Assembly: GCF_964340395.1 (NCBI RefSeq)
Contig: NC_135557.1
Location: forward strand, 10,957,046 to 11,021,045
DNA: 64,000 nucleotides
Direction: 5' to 3'
Origin: Glandiceps talaboti
Lineage: Eukaryota > Hemichordata > Enteropneusta > Spengelidae
Shown: positions 1 to 10,975 of the stretch, piece by piece
Position numbering within the stretch: the stretch's first letter is position 1
How the letters are laid out: every line of letters begins with the position of its first letter
Position numbers and translations under genes: made by a program
Notes under the pieces: model-generated
Seen by the model: only the letters and a program-made list of their open reading frames with translations
Database searches by the model: none
What the model was told of the DNA's origin: nothing

Positions 1-47
1 GCCATGGTAACATCCATCCATGGCAAGTAAGGGAGAAAAGCCTTATA

Positions 48-507
48 GGCCTATATAATCCCTGTAGTGTTCCAGTACTGGTCCAAGACAATTTTAAAGT
101 CTTTAACAGTTTCTGCTCCAATAACATGTTCTGGCAAATTGTTCCAGTGGAGTACAACACGTTGAGAAAAGAAGTATTTCCGGATATTCAGTCTGACAGT
201 TGGTTTAAAAATCTTGAGTGAGTGTCCTCTTGTCCTGTTTGTTGGATGGTAGGTGAATAAAACGCTTTGATCAATTTTGTCAAATCCTTTCAGAAAACGA
301 AAGACTTGTATCAAATCTCCTCGCAACCGTCTTTGTTCTAATGTTGTTAAACTGAGTGCTTCTAGCCTTTCAACGTAAGTGAGATGTCGAAGTTCAGGTA
401 TCAGCTTGGTAGCCCTCCTTTGCACCTTTTCTAAGAGTTCGATGTCCTTTTTCAGATATGGGTTCCAGAATTGCACTGCATATTCAATGTGTGGCCGAAT
501 ATGGTCA
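48..507 (-). mobile_element. CR1-like LINE, C-terminal reverse-transcriptase fragment
   Basis: The minus-strand frame covers the end of a non-LTR retrotransposon polyprotein. It has the FWNPYLKKDI start, EKVQRRATKLIPELRHL in the middle, an RGDLIQVFRFLKGF segment, RGHSLKIFKP, and the terminal FFSQRVVLHWNNLPEHV block typical of CR1-type LINEs. The frame stays open upstream to about position 507 (motif RPHIEYAV), then similarity stops, so the copy is 5' truncated. The reading frame is intact to its stop, which suggests a moderately young insertion. It has no catalytic palm or endonuclease and cannot be autonomous. The clade (CR1 rather than L2) is a family-level judgement. Confidence 0.85.
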
Positions 508-620
508 CATTACCTTAAGTAAACTTTAGGCAAGCTCGAGTTGAAATGAAATTGGCCAACCATTAAAATCTATTATTTCGTTATTTTGATTAGTTATCCA
601 AATTCGAAGATTAGTTATAT

Positions 621-1163
621 TCATTTTTTTATTGGTACTGGAACATTCACAGGAAATGAATACGTGACAGCTTCTCCTATTTCACCCCGGTCTTGTATCG
701 TTAAAATTTGCAAATAATTAGACCTTTTCCCATTGATGTAATTAGTAGGTGTATCTATAATATCGCAGTAGACTACGTCTTCAGTCACAGGAAGAAAATC
801 TGCTTTGTTTGGACTAATACTCGATGCAACATATTCTTTCTCTTTAAAACCAAGTATCTTTGCTAAATTCTTGGGTTTTGAAAAGTCTACTTTAACATTA
901 TTATTAAGTACCATCTGTGTTTTTCCTGTTGGTAAAATTCTCTTAAAATTAATTAATTCCATTCTACCAATTGCTTGTGATAATGTTTCTACATTGTAAT
1001 TACCTGGTTCTACATTTTTAACTGATGTTTTTTTATCAACAGTAAAAGCAATTTCATTGTTTTCTTTTGTAATATTATACCAGGAATTATATAGTTTACA
1101 CTCCAACAGTTGTATCTGTTCGTAACAAGTCAGTGTTTCTGAAAAAACTGATAGTAATATCAT
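621..1163 (-). CDS. Virus-like (Polinton/Maverick-like) element protein, 180 aa
   Basis: This intact minus-strand frame starts at a true ATG at 1163. Its core has a short VEPGNYNVETL segment, then MVLNNNVKVDFSKPKNLAKILGF, and later CDIIDTPTNYINGKRS followed by a beta-rich PVNVPVPIKK end. This pattern is familiar from uncharacterised proteins of about 200 residues found repeatedly in cnidarian, arthropod and mollusc genomes near Polinton/Maverick-like virus-derived elements. I do not know its biochemical role; a minor virion or jelly-roll-like protein is a guess. It is head to head with the + strand ORF starting at 1240, across 76 bp of very AT-rich DNA that could hold a bidirectional promoter. 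No polymerase, integrase or packaging ATPase is seen nearby, so the element is a remnant. Confidence 0.5.
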   Translation of the reverse strand: MILLSVFSETLTCYEQIQLLECKLYNSWYNITKENNEIAFTVDKKTSVKNVEPGNYNVETLSQAIGRMELINFKRILPTGKTQMVLNNNVKVDFSKPKNLAKILGFKEKEYVASSISPNKADFLPVTEDVVYCDIIDTPTNYINGKRSNYLQILTIQDRGEIGEAVTYSFPVNVPVPIKK

Positions 1164-1239
1164 TAAATTTGTTGTTTATATACAACTTAATTGTTTTTTG
1201 TTTATATATATTTATATATATATATATTATATACATAAT
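1164..1239. promoter_or_regulatory. AT-rich divergent intergenic spacer
   Basis: These 76 bp separate the two divergent virus-like ORFs. They contain a run of TATATA steps (about 1202-1235) and could act as a shared promoter. This is inferred only from position and composition. Confidence 0.25.
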
Positions 1240-2010
1240 ATGCCATCAAATTTTAGATTAGGTATGATAAGACCACAAGGCTATGCACTTAATGATCTCA
1301 GAGATGTTTACATATCGAATTTAGCCGGACGACATAATAATAAAGATTTCGTCTTTAGATGGAAAAATGAATCTAAATCATTTAATTTAGAACAAGCGGC
1401 AGTTCAATCACATGAACATACCAATAATTTAGTAGACCTAAATGATATAGATGAGACAATTAAAGATTACAAAATAACAAAACATCATGTACCATTTGGT
1501 TTTGCGTATAGCAACAGAGATGCCAAGTTCTATACTTTTGATTTACCACGAGACTTCATTGAATTAATTGAAAAACCATTAACTACTATTGACCATGGTT
1601 TAACTGACCGAGTTCCTTATGTGTTGGTTTATAATAGCAATACTAAAATATTTAGTTTAGCTGATATCAGACACTATTTACCGGTACCAGACCGTAGGTT
1701 AGATCTTCTAGACCCAAAACTGCATTTAAAAATGGATGCTTCAAAAACAATAGTAAAAGATAACAATACTTTTCTTAGTATTATGAATTCAGGGGAATGG
1801 TATTGTAGTTATGACATTAAAGAACTAAATATTCAGTTATTTTATGATGCGCAGTTTAATGTACTTGGTTTGAAACCTATTGATGAGGCTAAATTAAAAC
1901 TGGATGCTGTTAGTGATGCGATGACGTACAAGAGAGTAGCCAGTGGTATTATTATTATTAAATGTATTAAATTAAATACTGAGGGTGATTATGGAACTCT
2001 TTTGGATTGA
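1240..2010 (+). CDS. Uncharacterised virus-like element protein, 256 aa
   Basis: The first ATG (MPSNFRLGM) lies just after an AT-rich leader. The in-frame upstream extension is only TATATA repeat, so I place the start at 1240. The protein is mixed alpha/beta, with no signal peptide and no membrane span. Recognisable stretches are HHVPFGFAYSNRDAKFYTFD, PYVLVYNSNTKIFSL and GEWYCSYDIKELNIQLFYD, but I cannot assign a family. It is divergent from the 621-1163 gene and followed by two further ORF pieces on the same strand, so it is probably part of the same virus-derived element. A capsid or structural role is possible but unproven. Codon use is very AT-rich, like its neighbours and unlike the host exons at 37-51 kb. 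Confidence 0.5.
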   Translation: MPSNFRLGMIRPQGYALNDLRDVYISNLAGRHNNKDFVFRWKNESKSFNLEQAAVQSHEHTNNLVDLNDIDETIKDYKITKHHVPFGFAYSNRDAKFYTFDLPRDFIELIEKPLTTIDHGLTDRVPYVLVYNSNTKIFSLADIRHYLPVPDRRLDLLDPKLHLKMDASKTIVKDNNTFLSIMNSGEWYCSYDIKELNIQLFYDAQFNVLGLKPIDEAKLKLDAVSDAMTYKRVASGIIIIKCIKLNTEGDYGTLLD

Positions 2011-2046
2011 TTTTCAATAAAGTGTGACCGACGTATATTATTAACT

Positions 2047-2232
2047 ATTAAAATTCATATTGATAATGAGAATATTAATGTTACTTTTACAGAAAATAAA
2101 GTGTCATCTAAATTAGCAGAAGCGTTAAAAGAAAATGAAGTATTATATGCAATAACACAAGGGTTATTGTTTCTAGATATCAAAACAATAACTTTGAAAC
2201 GTATGATTCTTTTAGATATTAAAGTATTTTAA
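2047..2232 (+). pseudogene. Open remnant downstream of the 256-aa ORF
   Basis: A frame without an obvious ATG encodes about 61 residues (starting IKIHIDNENINVTF and containing KLAEALKENEVLYAITQG) and ends at TAA 2230. It lies 36 nt after the preceding stop in a different frame. It is probably either a separate small protein that has lost its start or the frameshifted tail of the preceding ORF. No family is recognised. Confidence 0.35.
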
Positions 2233-2296
2233 TATTGACGTCATACTTGGAGTGTGTCTATTTAAACAAATATATATTTCTATAGTATATACACAA

Positions 2297-2698
2297 ATGA
2301 ATAAAAAAATGCAAAGTCAAACAAAATACCAAAGTTATCCAACACAGGCTGTTTCACAGAGTATGCCACAGGAACAAAGGGAACTAAGTTATGAGCAAAG
2401 TTGTATTCCAGCTCAGGAACAATTTAACAAAGCCATACAAGAACAATCTATTAGAAAGTAGAGAGATTTACCACCAAATGAAATATATAAAGTAGTTAGT
2501 GTAAACCCAATAAATAGTAGGTTTGGTTTAAGTTATATAGGTGAAATTGAAAATAAGGTTAACCAGAAATTTAAATATTATCTACCTCCACGTATTGAAA
2601 GACAAATGGAGTGTCTGAATCGACTGGACAACAGTATTGGGCATATAGTTGTATTAGTATTTAAGCTTGCGTGTATAATATTTCATTGTACTTATTAA
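2297..2698 (+). pseudogene. Small virus-like element ORF broken by a stop codon
   Basis: ATG 2297 opens a Gln-rich N-terminus of 54 codons, ended by TAG at 2459. The same frame continues open for 78 more codons to TAA at 2696. The part after the stop contains LPPNEIYKVVSVNPINSRFG and YLPPRIERQM. That layout (LPxNxxY, a central RFG, then a YLPPR-type end) resembles small proteins that accompany Polinton-like elements in invertebrates and may bind nucleic acid. The TAG looks like a single nonsense change in a once continuous gene of about 133 codons. The relationship is recalled from pattern only. Confidence 0.4.
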
Positions 2699-2702
2699 AC
2701 AT

Positions 2703-2850
2703 TTTATTTAACTATAAAAAGGTGAAATATGGGGGTTGTCGTTTTAAACTTTAAAATGAACCTCTTTTTTTTGTTGCCTTAAATTTTAGTATAAATTGAA
2801 CTCTTTATCTAACTTTAATAAGGTGAAAAATAGGGGTTGTCGAAAAGTGG
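2703..2850 (+). repeat. Short direct duplication of about 110 bp
   Basis: The segment with AAAGGTGAAATATGGGGGTT near 2718 recurs as AAGGTGAAAAATAGGGGTTG near 2820, each followed by TGTCG. The second copy leads directly into the microsatellite-bearing dispersed repeat. Confidence 0.5.
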
Positions 2851-3600
2851 TCTTAAAACCGTATATTTATTACTACTAATTATAAATTATAAATATATAG
2901 CTATACATACTGATGAAGTCTGTGCATGTGTGTGTGTGTGGGTGTGTGTGTGTGTGCATGTCTGTCTGTCTGTCTGTCTGTATCACCATTTCCAAAAAAC
3001 GGCTGCATCAATTCAAACGAAATTGTATAGACATGTTCCGTAGGGTAATGGCAAGAATTGATTAGGTTTTGATAATGATCCAATGAATATTAATGACCAA
3101 TTTGAGTAATTAATCGAACGAACAAGTATAAAGTTGGCATCAGATTCTGATTCAGATTCAGATTCAGGTAGCGATATCTTATGAACGTTATATTGAGCGT
3201 CAGATAGCCTCAGATCTGAATCTGAATCTGACACCAATTTTATATCCGTGCTCTACACTACTGAGAAAGACTCTGTTTTCAGGGGTTCTATGCCAACCTT
3301 ATTTTGTGTTCCCCTTGGATCCGCACTCTGCATTGGCTGCACAAACACGAGAAAAAGAAGACTGAGGCAGTCAGATGGTCTCAGATCCGAATCTGAATCT
3401 GATGTCAACTTGTACAGCTTTACACTATTGAGAAAGACTCTGTTTTCAGGGGTTTTGTGCCAATCTTATTTTGTGTTTGCCTTGGATCTGCACTCTGCAT
3501 TGGCTGCACAAACACGAGAAAAAAAGAAGACTGAGGCAGGGTATTTAAATGATTCAAACTCACCAGAAAACAATTTTTTTTCTTGGCCTTAAAATAGGTT
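2815..3600 (+). repeat. Dispersed non-autonomous repeat, copy A, with internal microsatellite
   Basis: This copy starts with a GGGGTTG-type leader, runs into a (TG)n/(CTGT)n microsatellite at 2926-2982, then a conserved core (TTCAAACGAAATTGTATAGA ... GGTAATGGCAAGAATTGATT) and ends near GGGTATTTAAATGATTCAAA. The same order is found at 17641-18330 (+), at 6500-7445 (-) and partly at 60360-61495 (-). No ORF is credible. Within this copy a 167-169 bp block is duplicated in tandem. Confidence 0.7.
3208..3540 (+). repeat. Two-copy tandem duplication, period about 168 bp
   Basis: TGAGAAAGACTCTGTTTTCA occurs at 3262 and again at 3429; ACTGAGGCAG occurs at 3361 and 3530. Both units begin near a CAGATC(T/C)GAATCTGAATCTGA block. 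A related (GATTCA)n-like run at 3140-3168 precedes them. Confidence 0.8.
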
Positions 3601-6499
3601 TACAATGAGTGTGGATTGTACATAATCATTTATCTAGCTCTGTATCTCAGGATATAAATACACTCTCACAAATTTATCAAGTGTAATAATCTATAATTTA
3701 TGCCCAAATGTGTGTGGTCAAAATATGGCAAATAGACCAAGCCTCGCCTAGCATACGGAGAAAATTTCGCGACAATGTATCAATAATGGTGACATATACA
3801 TTGACCTCTATATAATTAGTGTACAGTGAGGGCGTGCCACTCCAAAAAGCTTGAGAATGTGTAAACTCGTGGTGGGACAGAAGGAAGTTCAACACGCACA
3901 TGCCATATCCCAGGTATGTAGGGGATCACAAAAGCCAAGTGAAGTCGAGGATGGCAAGCTTTCCTGTGCTGAGAATAGGAGGCGTGGTGGGCATTTGAAC
4001 AACATTTTGACAACTAACTTTCATCGGGACTTGACGAATCACAGATATAGAACTGAATTTCTTGTATAAATCCTTACAGGAGGCATTCATTTTAAATATG
4101 GTTAATTCCCTTTTGGTGAAACAAAATTGAATATGGAACTACTGAAATGACAGCGGTGAAACTATCGAGTATGGCGTTGTTTGTCAAGAAATTGATCATG
4201 CATGCTCAGTTAGGCTTGACCTCTATCATAGCCGTAAATATAGGCTTGAGGAAACAACTAACAAATATGATATGAGCAACTAACCCAACGTATTACGATC
4301 GGATTACGATGTTGGCGCGTTTATGTTCCTCCCACAGTCTGCCTGTTGGTGCAGAATGCGCCCTCCTTCTGTGAAAGTGAAAATCGTTTTTTACCTGACC
4401 ATTCCTAGCATGCGCGATTTAAATTGATGGCTCACTAAAGTCAAATATGACTGTACACTGACTGCTTGCTAATATGTATCATGTATCTTTATTGTACACT
4501 GGTTTAACTTTGAATAAAAATGTGCCCAGTTCAAAATTGTAACATTTTGCAGAGCAGCAAATTACAAATTCTTGTGTGGGAAAGTACAAAAGAAGTGCGC
4601 ACATGCACTGTGCATTTCCCGCGGGGGTCTAGAAAGTGTCCTTTATTTAAAGACAGCAAGTCACAATAGTATCAGAGAGGGAAACTCCAAAAAATACGGT
4701 AAAAGTCGTTCAACATGAGGCCTCGTGCTGCATGCAGTGACTCCGAATATGCGCTCAATCTCATTTACATCTTGTTCCTTATTTTAAAACATTTCATACT
4801 GATAAAACGTAGATCTCTTTTTGGAATATTTGATGGCCCTGAAAAACTATTAAACTAGGTAGGCAATTTAGGATCCACACTTTGAAGATCCACTTTCAGT
4901 TGTCTTCGACCTTGTCTTTGGTTAAAATGTCGTTTATCTCATTGCACTATCACTAGAGTTATTCCACAATTCATTTTGAAGCAACAATTTGCTATGGAAA
5001 GAATGGCCCTGAATTTGCAAACAGAGCTGTACCTTCGACATCAAAATACAAACTGCAGTACCCATTATAATGATAATGACAAGGATAATTCAGTGAGTTT
5101 ACCTTGGGTTCCGACATTAAAGGGCCATAAAAGTTTTGGGAGTTAGGTAAAGAAACATATTATTTTGTTGTGTTACTTATTTGAGAAAACACCACCCAGT
5201 TTCTTGTTTTACTTTAAATCTTTTCAGTACTACATTGAAAGATACAACATTAGGCCAGAAAAAATGAAAAAGCTGCACAACCTACCCATATTTTTTGGTG
5301 ATGGGCAATACATCCTCATGCGGCCTTGGTAAATCAGTAAAAAGCACACCTTGTTTCAAAATTAAGGATATTTCTTTATATATTCTGAATAGTACATATA
5401 ACAATATGCATTTGAGTCTATTCCAAATCATATGATATCTTACACAGTGGTTTACTTGGCTCCGATGATGCATACAAGCATGCATTGATAAAATTAATTA
5501 AAAAGAATTGAGCAAAAGTTTACGACCATGGAAGTGGGCTGAGCAGTCATAGGGTCATCACAAGTCTGAAAGTCTTGAAATGTTTTGCCCTTTATTTGGG
5601 ATTTTGGAACCAATTAAACTTCAGGAGAAGTCATTTACCAAGTGGACATCCGCAAAATATCTTTCAGCTTTGCCACAACAAAATACACTTCCAGATAATA
5701 TGTAATGCATAGCATAACTTTTTCAAATCTGATATTTTAAATTATGTGTATGGTTTAATATTTTATGCCTCTAAATGGCCTCCTACACTGTCTTATTTTA
5801 ATTTTTTTTCACCTTTGGAGTTGTCTCCTTCCAATCAGTAGCAATTAAGATGATAACTGTCTATCTCCCAAAACAAGATGGAAGGTGGCTGGCTAAGTAC
5901 CTCCCTGTAGAGGTTAGAGCTAATTAGAGACATCTCCTTATCCATGTGAAATCCACATCCTGTGTAAAGTAATCTCAACTGTAGTGTAGGTCACAGAAGG
6001 GGTGGCTAAAATAATGCTTGTGTATCATTTGGTGGGGCTTAACATTTTTAGAGAGGAGAGGGTGAGAGGAGCTACAAAATTTGTGTAACCGTGTATTATT
6101 AACTGTAGCGATGTAGACAAATTGCAAGAGATAGTATCAAGATGACTGAATAAGTTCTATCCAAACTCGACTTGAAATATTTTGCTATCATTATATATAG
6201 TTTCATCCCTGTCAAGCATTGTGAAAAAATGAAATCGACCTACCTACCAAATGTAATGGGTTAGAATGCCCGTTCAACAGCTTGTTATTTTTTCCGGCAA
6301 AACTATGCGTATGCTAAAATAGATATTATATAACTTGCATGCACATTTATGTAAATTAGCTACCTGTCTAAAATTCAAATGCATGATTGCACCAAGACAA
6401 ATTTCTGCGCCCCCCACCCCCCGTCATTTTGGTCAAGCTACGGCCCTGGGCTGTAACTATGGTATCATCGACCAAGACAGACCTCAATTCTAATCGGAT
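3601..6499. other. Intergenic stretch without recognised features
   Basis: I see no coding exon, RNA gene or clear repeat boundary here. A short piece at 4072-4100 (CTTACAGGAGGCATTCATTT) matches the terminal motif of the dispersed family also seen at 18291, 60365 and 6505. Confidence 0.4.
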
Positions 6500-7445
6500 G
6501 TAGACTGAATGCCTTCCGTAAGGATAATATTAGGTTTGTGATTCCTACACATAATAATTGCTGGAATGCAACAATCTTGCTTATAATAGGCTATTAGTAC
6601 ATGATATACCCCTGACTTGGCTAGACGGTGTGCCAAACTATAGAAATCTGAAAGTATTTTGTGATATCAATCTATGTATGTAGTGGAAACAAACGCACAT
6701 GTGTATTAAACAAAGTAAAAACAAGATTTTAAATTTTGAAATAGTGAAAAGATCGTATGAAGTTATAGGCAAAATCTCAGCATGATTACCTGCAGATGCG
6801 ATCTTATGGCCAACAACATGTAATAATGTGGGGCTTTTATAGAAAGATGTAGCATAGATCTCACAGTCGGCGTGTTTAAGGCCAATAAGAAAAAAAAGAA
6901 CCACTTTCTGGTGAGTTTGCATCACTTAAATACCAAGCCTCATTTTTTTTCTTGTATTTGACCAGCTAATTCAGACTGCAGATACAAGGGAAAACAAAAT
7001 AACTCTCCCTTCATTAAATCCTTCTTCAGGGAAGACAACTTCAGAGCTAAACATGAACAATTAACAAAAAATTGCATTGTCACACCACTTTAGACAATGT
7101 TACCTGACCTGAAGCAACAACTTTCTTTTGTGTTGCCAACACGTCTAATTACCAAAAAATTCCAATATCTTATTAAAACTAAAAGCTACATCAATAATAT
7201 TTTCAGAACAGATGCGCGTCGGTATTGCAAATCCATGTATCAAATTATGTTGAATTTGAAGTGTGCATTCTTGAGATATAGTTTATTCACCAAAAACCAT
7301 TAATTACACAACATGCTCATTCATATTCATGGTATGTTTACGAAAACCTACAGTTCTTGACATTACCCTACGGAACAGGTCTACCAAATTTCTCTTTGAA
7401 TTGATCCAGGCGTTATAAAATGGTGATACAGACACACACAGACAC
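6500..7445 (-). repeat. Dispersed non-autonomous repeat, copy B
   Basis: In reverse orientation this copy holds the CACACAGACACACA microsatellite at 7429-7448, the core with CATTACCCTACGGAACAGGT at 7361-7380, the GGTATTTAAGTGATG block (complement near 6924-6938) and the terminal ACTGAATGCCTTCCGTAAGG at 6505. It is the mirror of the copy at 17641-18330. Confidence 0.6.
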
Positions 7446-7564
7446 ACAAACTTTTCAAGGAAACAAGTCTGAACGGCTTGTGTGACACTGTGTAAATCAT
7501 GGCTGAGCACATTGAATGTTGTCAACTAAAACTGGTTTTAACTCCGATATGCCGAATAAAAGTC

Positions 7565-8925
7565 AACATTACAGCTGTTTTTCGTAGACCGAGTCAAAAC
7601 TTTGAAATAATCAATCAAGATCAGTGAGATTGACAATAACGTTTCATGTTGAGATAGACAGCAAAATGATAACACACAAGCATCGCTTACACCGTGTGGG
7701 CTCTTTATTCAGTTAATGACATGAACTCAACTACATAAGGTATAAACAGTTGTAGTTCAAACAAAATCCATGGTTACCAGTCAGTGAAAGTTGGTAGAAG
7801 CTGTTAAAGTTTACAGATGATTCGACAAAATAGAGAATGAAAACCATTACATACATATTGTTAGGTTTAAAAGTATTGGTTTCCAACTTTGTCTCAATAT
7901 TTGCTACAGCAGTGACAGGCATTGTTGAAGTTACACTAAAACTTAAATGTAATATCACCAGGGTTCACAGTAGTCGCCTTGTCTGGAAATACTAGTCTCA
8001 TACATTTTGAATGATAGTTATAATTTGCCGGTGTCTACATGAACACAAAATTGATGAGTATATATCCCTGAAAACAAAGCAAGACTTAGTCAAGGAAAAG
8101 CAGACAACTGGTTGTATACAGTTGTCTATTCATTCAGGCAAACCCATTGACCGCTTGTCAATATCCAACTGTGATACCATCCTAAAATTTGCAAGTAATT
8201 TACTGTAAACTTACACAACTGGAGCAAACTTGGAGACTAGCTTTGAAACCAGTACTAGTAATCTATCAACTTCTACAATGTAAACATTATCGTTCTTTAT
8301 TTGTGGAATCGACATAAACGCATACTCTATTCCCTATTTACATGTGCACCTAAAATGCAGTCTATATATTGAAACAGTTATTATGCATATTTATTTTCGA
8401 TTTCCAGGGCTTTACATAGGCAACTTCCCAGTGAAAGTTGGTGAAATTTGTTAGATAAGATATACAAAAAGCTATTCTCACTAGTGAAACCCAGAATATT
8501 TCTTTTGGTGTATCTAATAAACCATGTAGTACATAAATGTCTCGACATCATTCCAGCAGAGTCCCTAAAGAACTATACATTTAAAATGTACATACAGGAT
8601 AACTGTTTCAGTATATTGACTACATTTTTAGGTATTTAATATCGGAAGGGTACGTGTATAAACTTTAACATATTCTACCAACACTGGCTGGTGACCATGG
8701 ATTTTGTTTGAGCTTCAACTTATTATACCTTGTGTAGTAGTGTGCACACTGTTACTGTTTATATCATTAACAAAATAAAGGGACATCACCTTGTAAGTAA
8801 TGCGTGTGCTATTTTTATGGTGTCTATCTCAACATGAAACCTTAGTTGTGTTAAGGCTCACTGATCTTCATAGTTTATTCAATATAACTGACTCCTTCTA
8901 CGGAAAACAGCTGTAACATTTCTAC
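7565..8925. mobile_element. Fold-back element with arms of about 230 bp
   Basis: The left arm (about 7565-7795) and right arm (about 8680-8922) are imperfect reverse complements. For example, TCAAACAAAATCCATGG at 7756 matches CCATGGATTTTGTTTGA at 8696, and TTTCATGTTGAGATAGACA near 7641 matches the complement of TGTCTATCTCAACATGAAA near 8820. About 0.9 kb lies between the arms and has no credible ORF. This is the structure of a non-autonomous fold-back or MITE-like DNA transposon. Confidence 0.7.
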
Positions 8926-8984
8926 TAAATACACATTGGGAAAATAGCTGAATTATGAGTTTATATCCCATTCCTGCTAAATAC

Positions 8985-9260
8985 CAGTAAGGGATATGTT
9001 TTATTTTCACACCCTGGTATAGGAGATGGAGGAACTAGAACGGATACAAAACTTAAGTATGATGAAGACATTGAGTCTAATGAATATAACATCAAAGGTA
9101 AAGAGTAATTTAATAACACAGTCTATCTTTCAGATTTTGGGGTACTATTAAAAGTCCTGAGATTGAAGCATTTGCAGTTTGCTATTGATTTACACTTAAT
9201 TCACCCCAAACTGCTTTCTTTGGCAAATAGTGCAACGCCATTGGGCATTTTGTCTGTGAT
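8985..9260 (+). repeat. Dispersed repeat, copy 1 (second copy at 40120)
   Basis: The block TGTTTTATTTTCACACCCTG, GGAGATGGAGGAACTAGAA, then TTGATTTACACTTAATTCAC recurs in the same order at 40138-40345 with scattered differences. No ORF or terminal structure identifies its class. Confidence 0.65.
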
Positions 9261-10519
9261 TGGATGTTTGAATTTTGTGAAGTTTCCTAGAACGATGACA
9301 TTGCAATTTTTTTCTCATGTAAATCTGATAGTAAACATACTTATGTAAATGGGTACCTGATAGGATGCGATTATAAACCCAGGTATATAAATGGGTACTG
9401 GTAGGATATGAGAGCAAACATAGGCATATAAATGTTCGATGTGAATCGCGATCGTAGTTCCGAGAGGTAGCACCAATGTGGCATCCATGGTTGTTATCGT
9501 ACATTTGCACTGAACGTATTCGGTTATTCTTAGCCCAAATTCGTCACATTAAAATGCATGTATTTCCGGCAAATTTTGATGAAAAATCATTTTCCATTCA
9601 TGAAAATTAAAAAGATATCAAATTTTAGAGAAATAAAGAGAAATGCATTGTTTTCAATTATTATTACATGTACCTTTACGGCAAGGTGAAACCAACAACT
9701 CAAAACTAAGTGATAGCTAGCCTAGAGGTACATACATCAACAATGTGTTGTGTGTGTAAAACGTGCCTGTGTAACTGTCAACTTCCTTTCTGAAATTTTT
9801 ACATTGTGAATTATGTTAAAATTTTGGAAATTGGTGATCTCAACATACTTTAGTGCATTTTAGTTTGCTGAATGGATAAAATAGGAGTTTTTGATTTTGA
9901 TCACTTCTTAATATTATAATATAGAAATGTGCTAATGATACGCAAATAAATATGCAAATTAGGGACCCCTTTATTTTTCAAAATCATGGCGAAAACTGAG
10001 AATGTATTATTCTGGATGCCAACGTGGTTTCTAACTAAACAATGTATGGTCAAAATCCTTCAATTAACAGAAAAGGTCATTCATCCAATCAATGAACCCC
10101 AACTGTTATAATATTGTAAAAGTGTATAAGTAGCATCCTGATCTGACAAGTATACCATATTGAGAAATTACATAACTGCCCCCAATAACACTATTGTTAC
10201 GATGTTAGAATGCTGTGATTGATGAACAAAGACATGATGTTAATGACTGTGTGGGTGAATTTTAAATTACATCTCATGCATCTCAGGACTTCCAGAGTAA
10301 GGACTTTACCTATACTGTGAGTGGAGGTCTAAATGGTAGCAATACTGTATAGGAACTAGACTAATAATTTACGAAAATGGCTTGGATCTAAATATAATGA
10401 AGGGACAATTGCTTGTTCAAGAACAAAACGTTTTGGGACATTAGTCTAATGTGTCATCCCTGAAGATAAATGTAAATAATGTTCTAGAAAGTGACTATGT
10501 TTCACGACTGGAAATCTGG
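9261..10519. other. Intergenic stretch without recognised genes
   Basis: This stretch is AT-rich with short local duplications (AAATGGGTACCTGATAGGAT at 9348 and AAATGGGTACTGGTAGGATA at 9389). No exon, RNA gene or transposon domain was recognised. Confidence 0.4.
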
Positions 10520-10975
10520 TTTACTAAGGACACAGGAGTATTTTTTTAACCATGTGAGTATTTTTTACAATGTGAGTCGTTTCTATTACATGGGAGTAGG
10601 ATTCAATTCATGAAAGTAGTTTTTATTTCATTGGAGCTGTTTTTTTCAATTAAAAGCTTACAACATACTCCCATGGTAAAAAAAAATTACTCCCGTGGTA
10701 AAACTAAAAAAATAATCCCATGGTAAAATAACTACTCCCTTGGTAAAAAAAACTAACCCCATGGTAAAATAACTACTCCCTTGGTAAAAAAAAACTAACC
10801 TCATAAAATAAAATTAATCCCATAGTAAAAAATTACTCCTAAGAAATACAAACTACTCCCATGGTAAAAAACCTACCACCATGAAATAAAAACTACTCCT
10901 GGGGTAATAAAACTACTCCCATGTTTAAAAAAAACTACTCACATTGAATAAAAACTACCCCTTCATAAAATGATG
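10520..10975. repeat. Palindromic minisatellite based on (C)CATGGGAGTAGTTTTT
   Basis: Left of about 10650 the units read CATGTGAGTATTTTTT, CATGGGAGTAG and CATGAAAGTAGTTTTTAT. To the right they read as the reverse complement, AAAAACTACTCCCATGGTAA, repeated more than ten times with variation. The array therefore changes orientation at its centre and could form a large hairpin. Confidence 0.8.
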
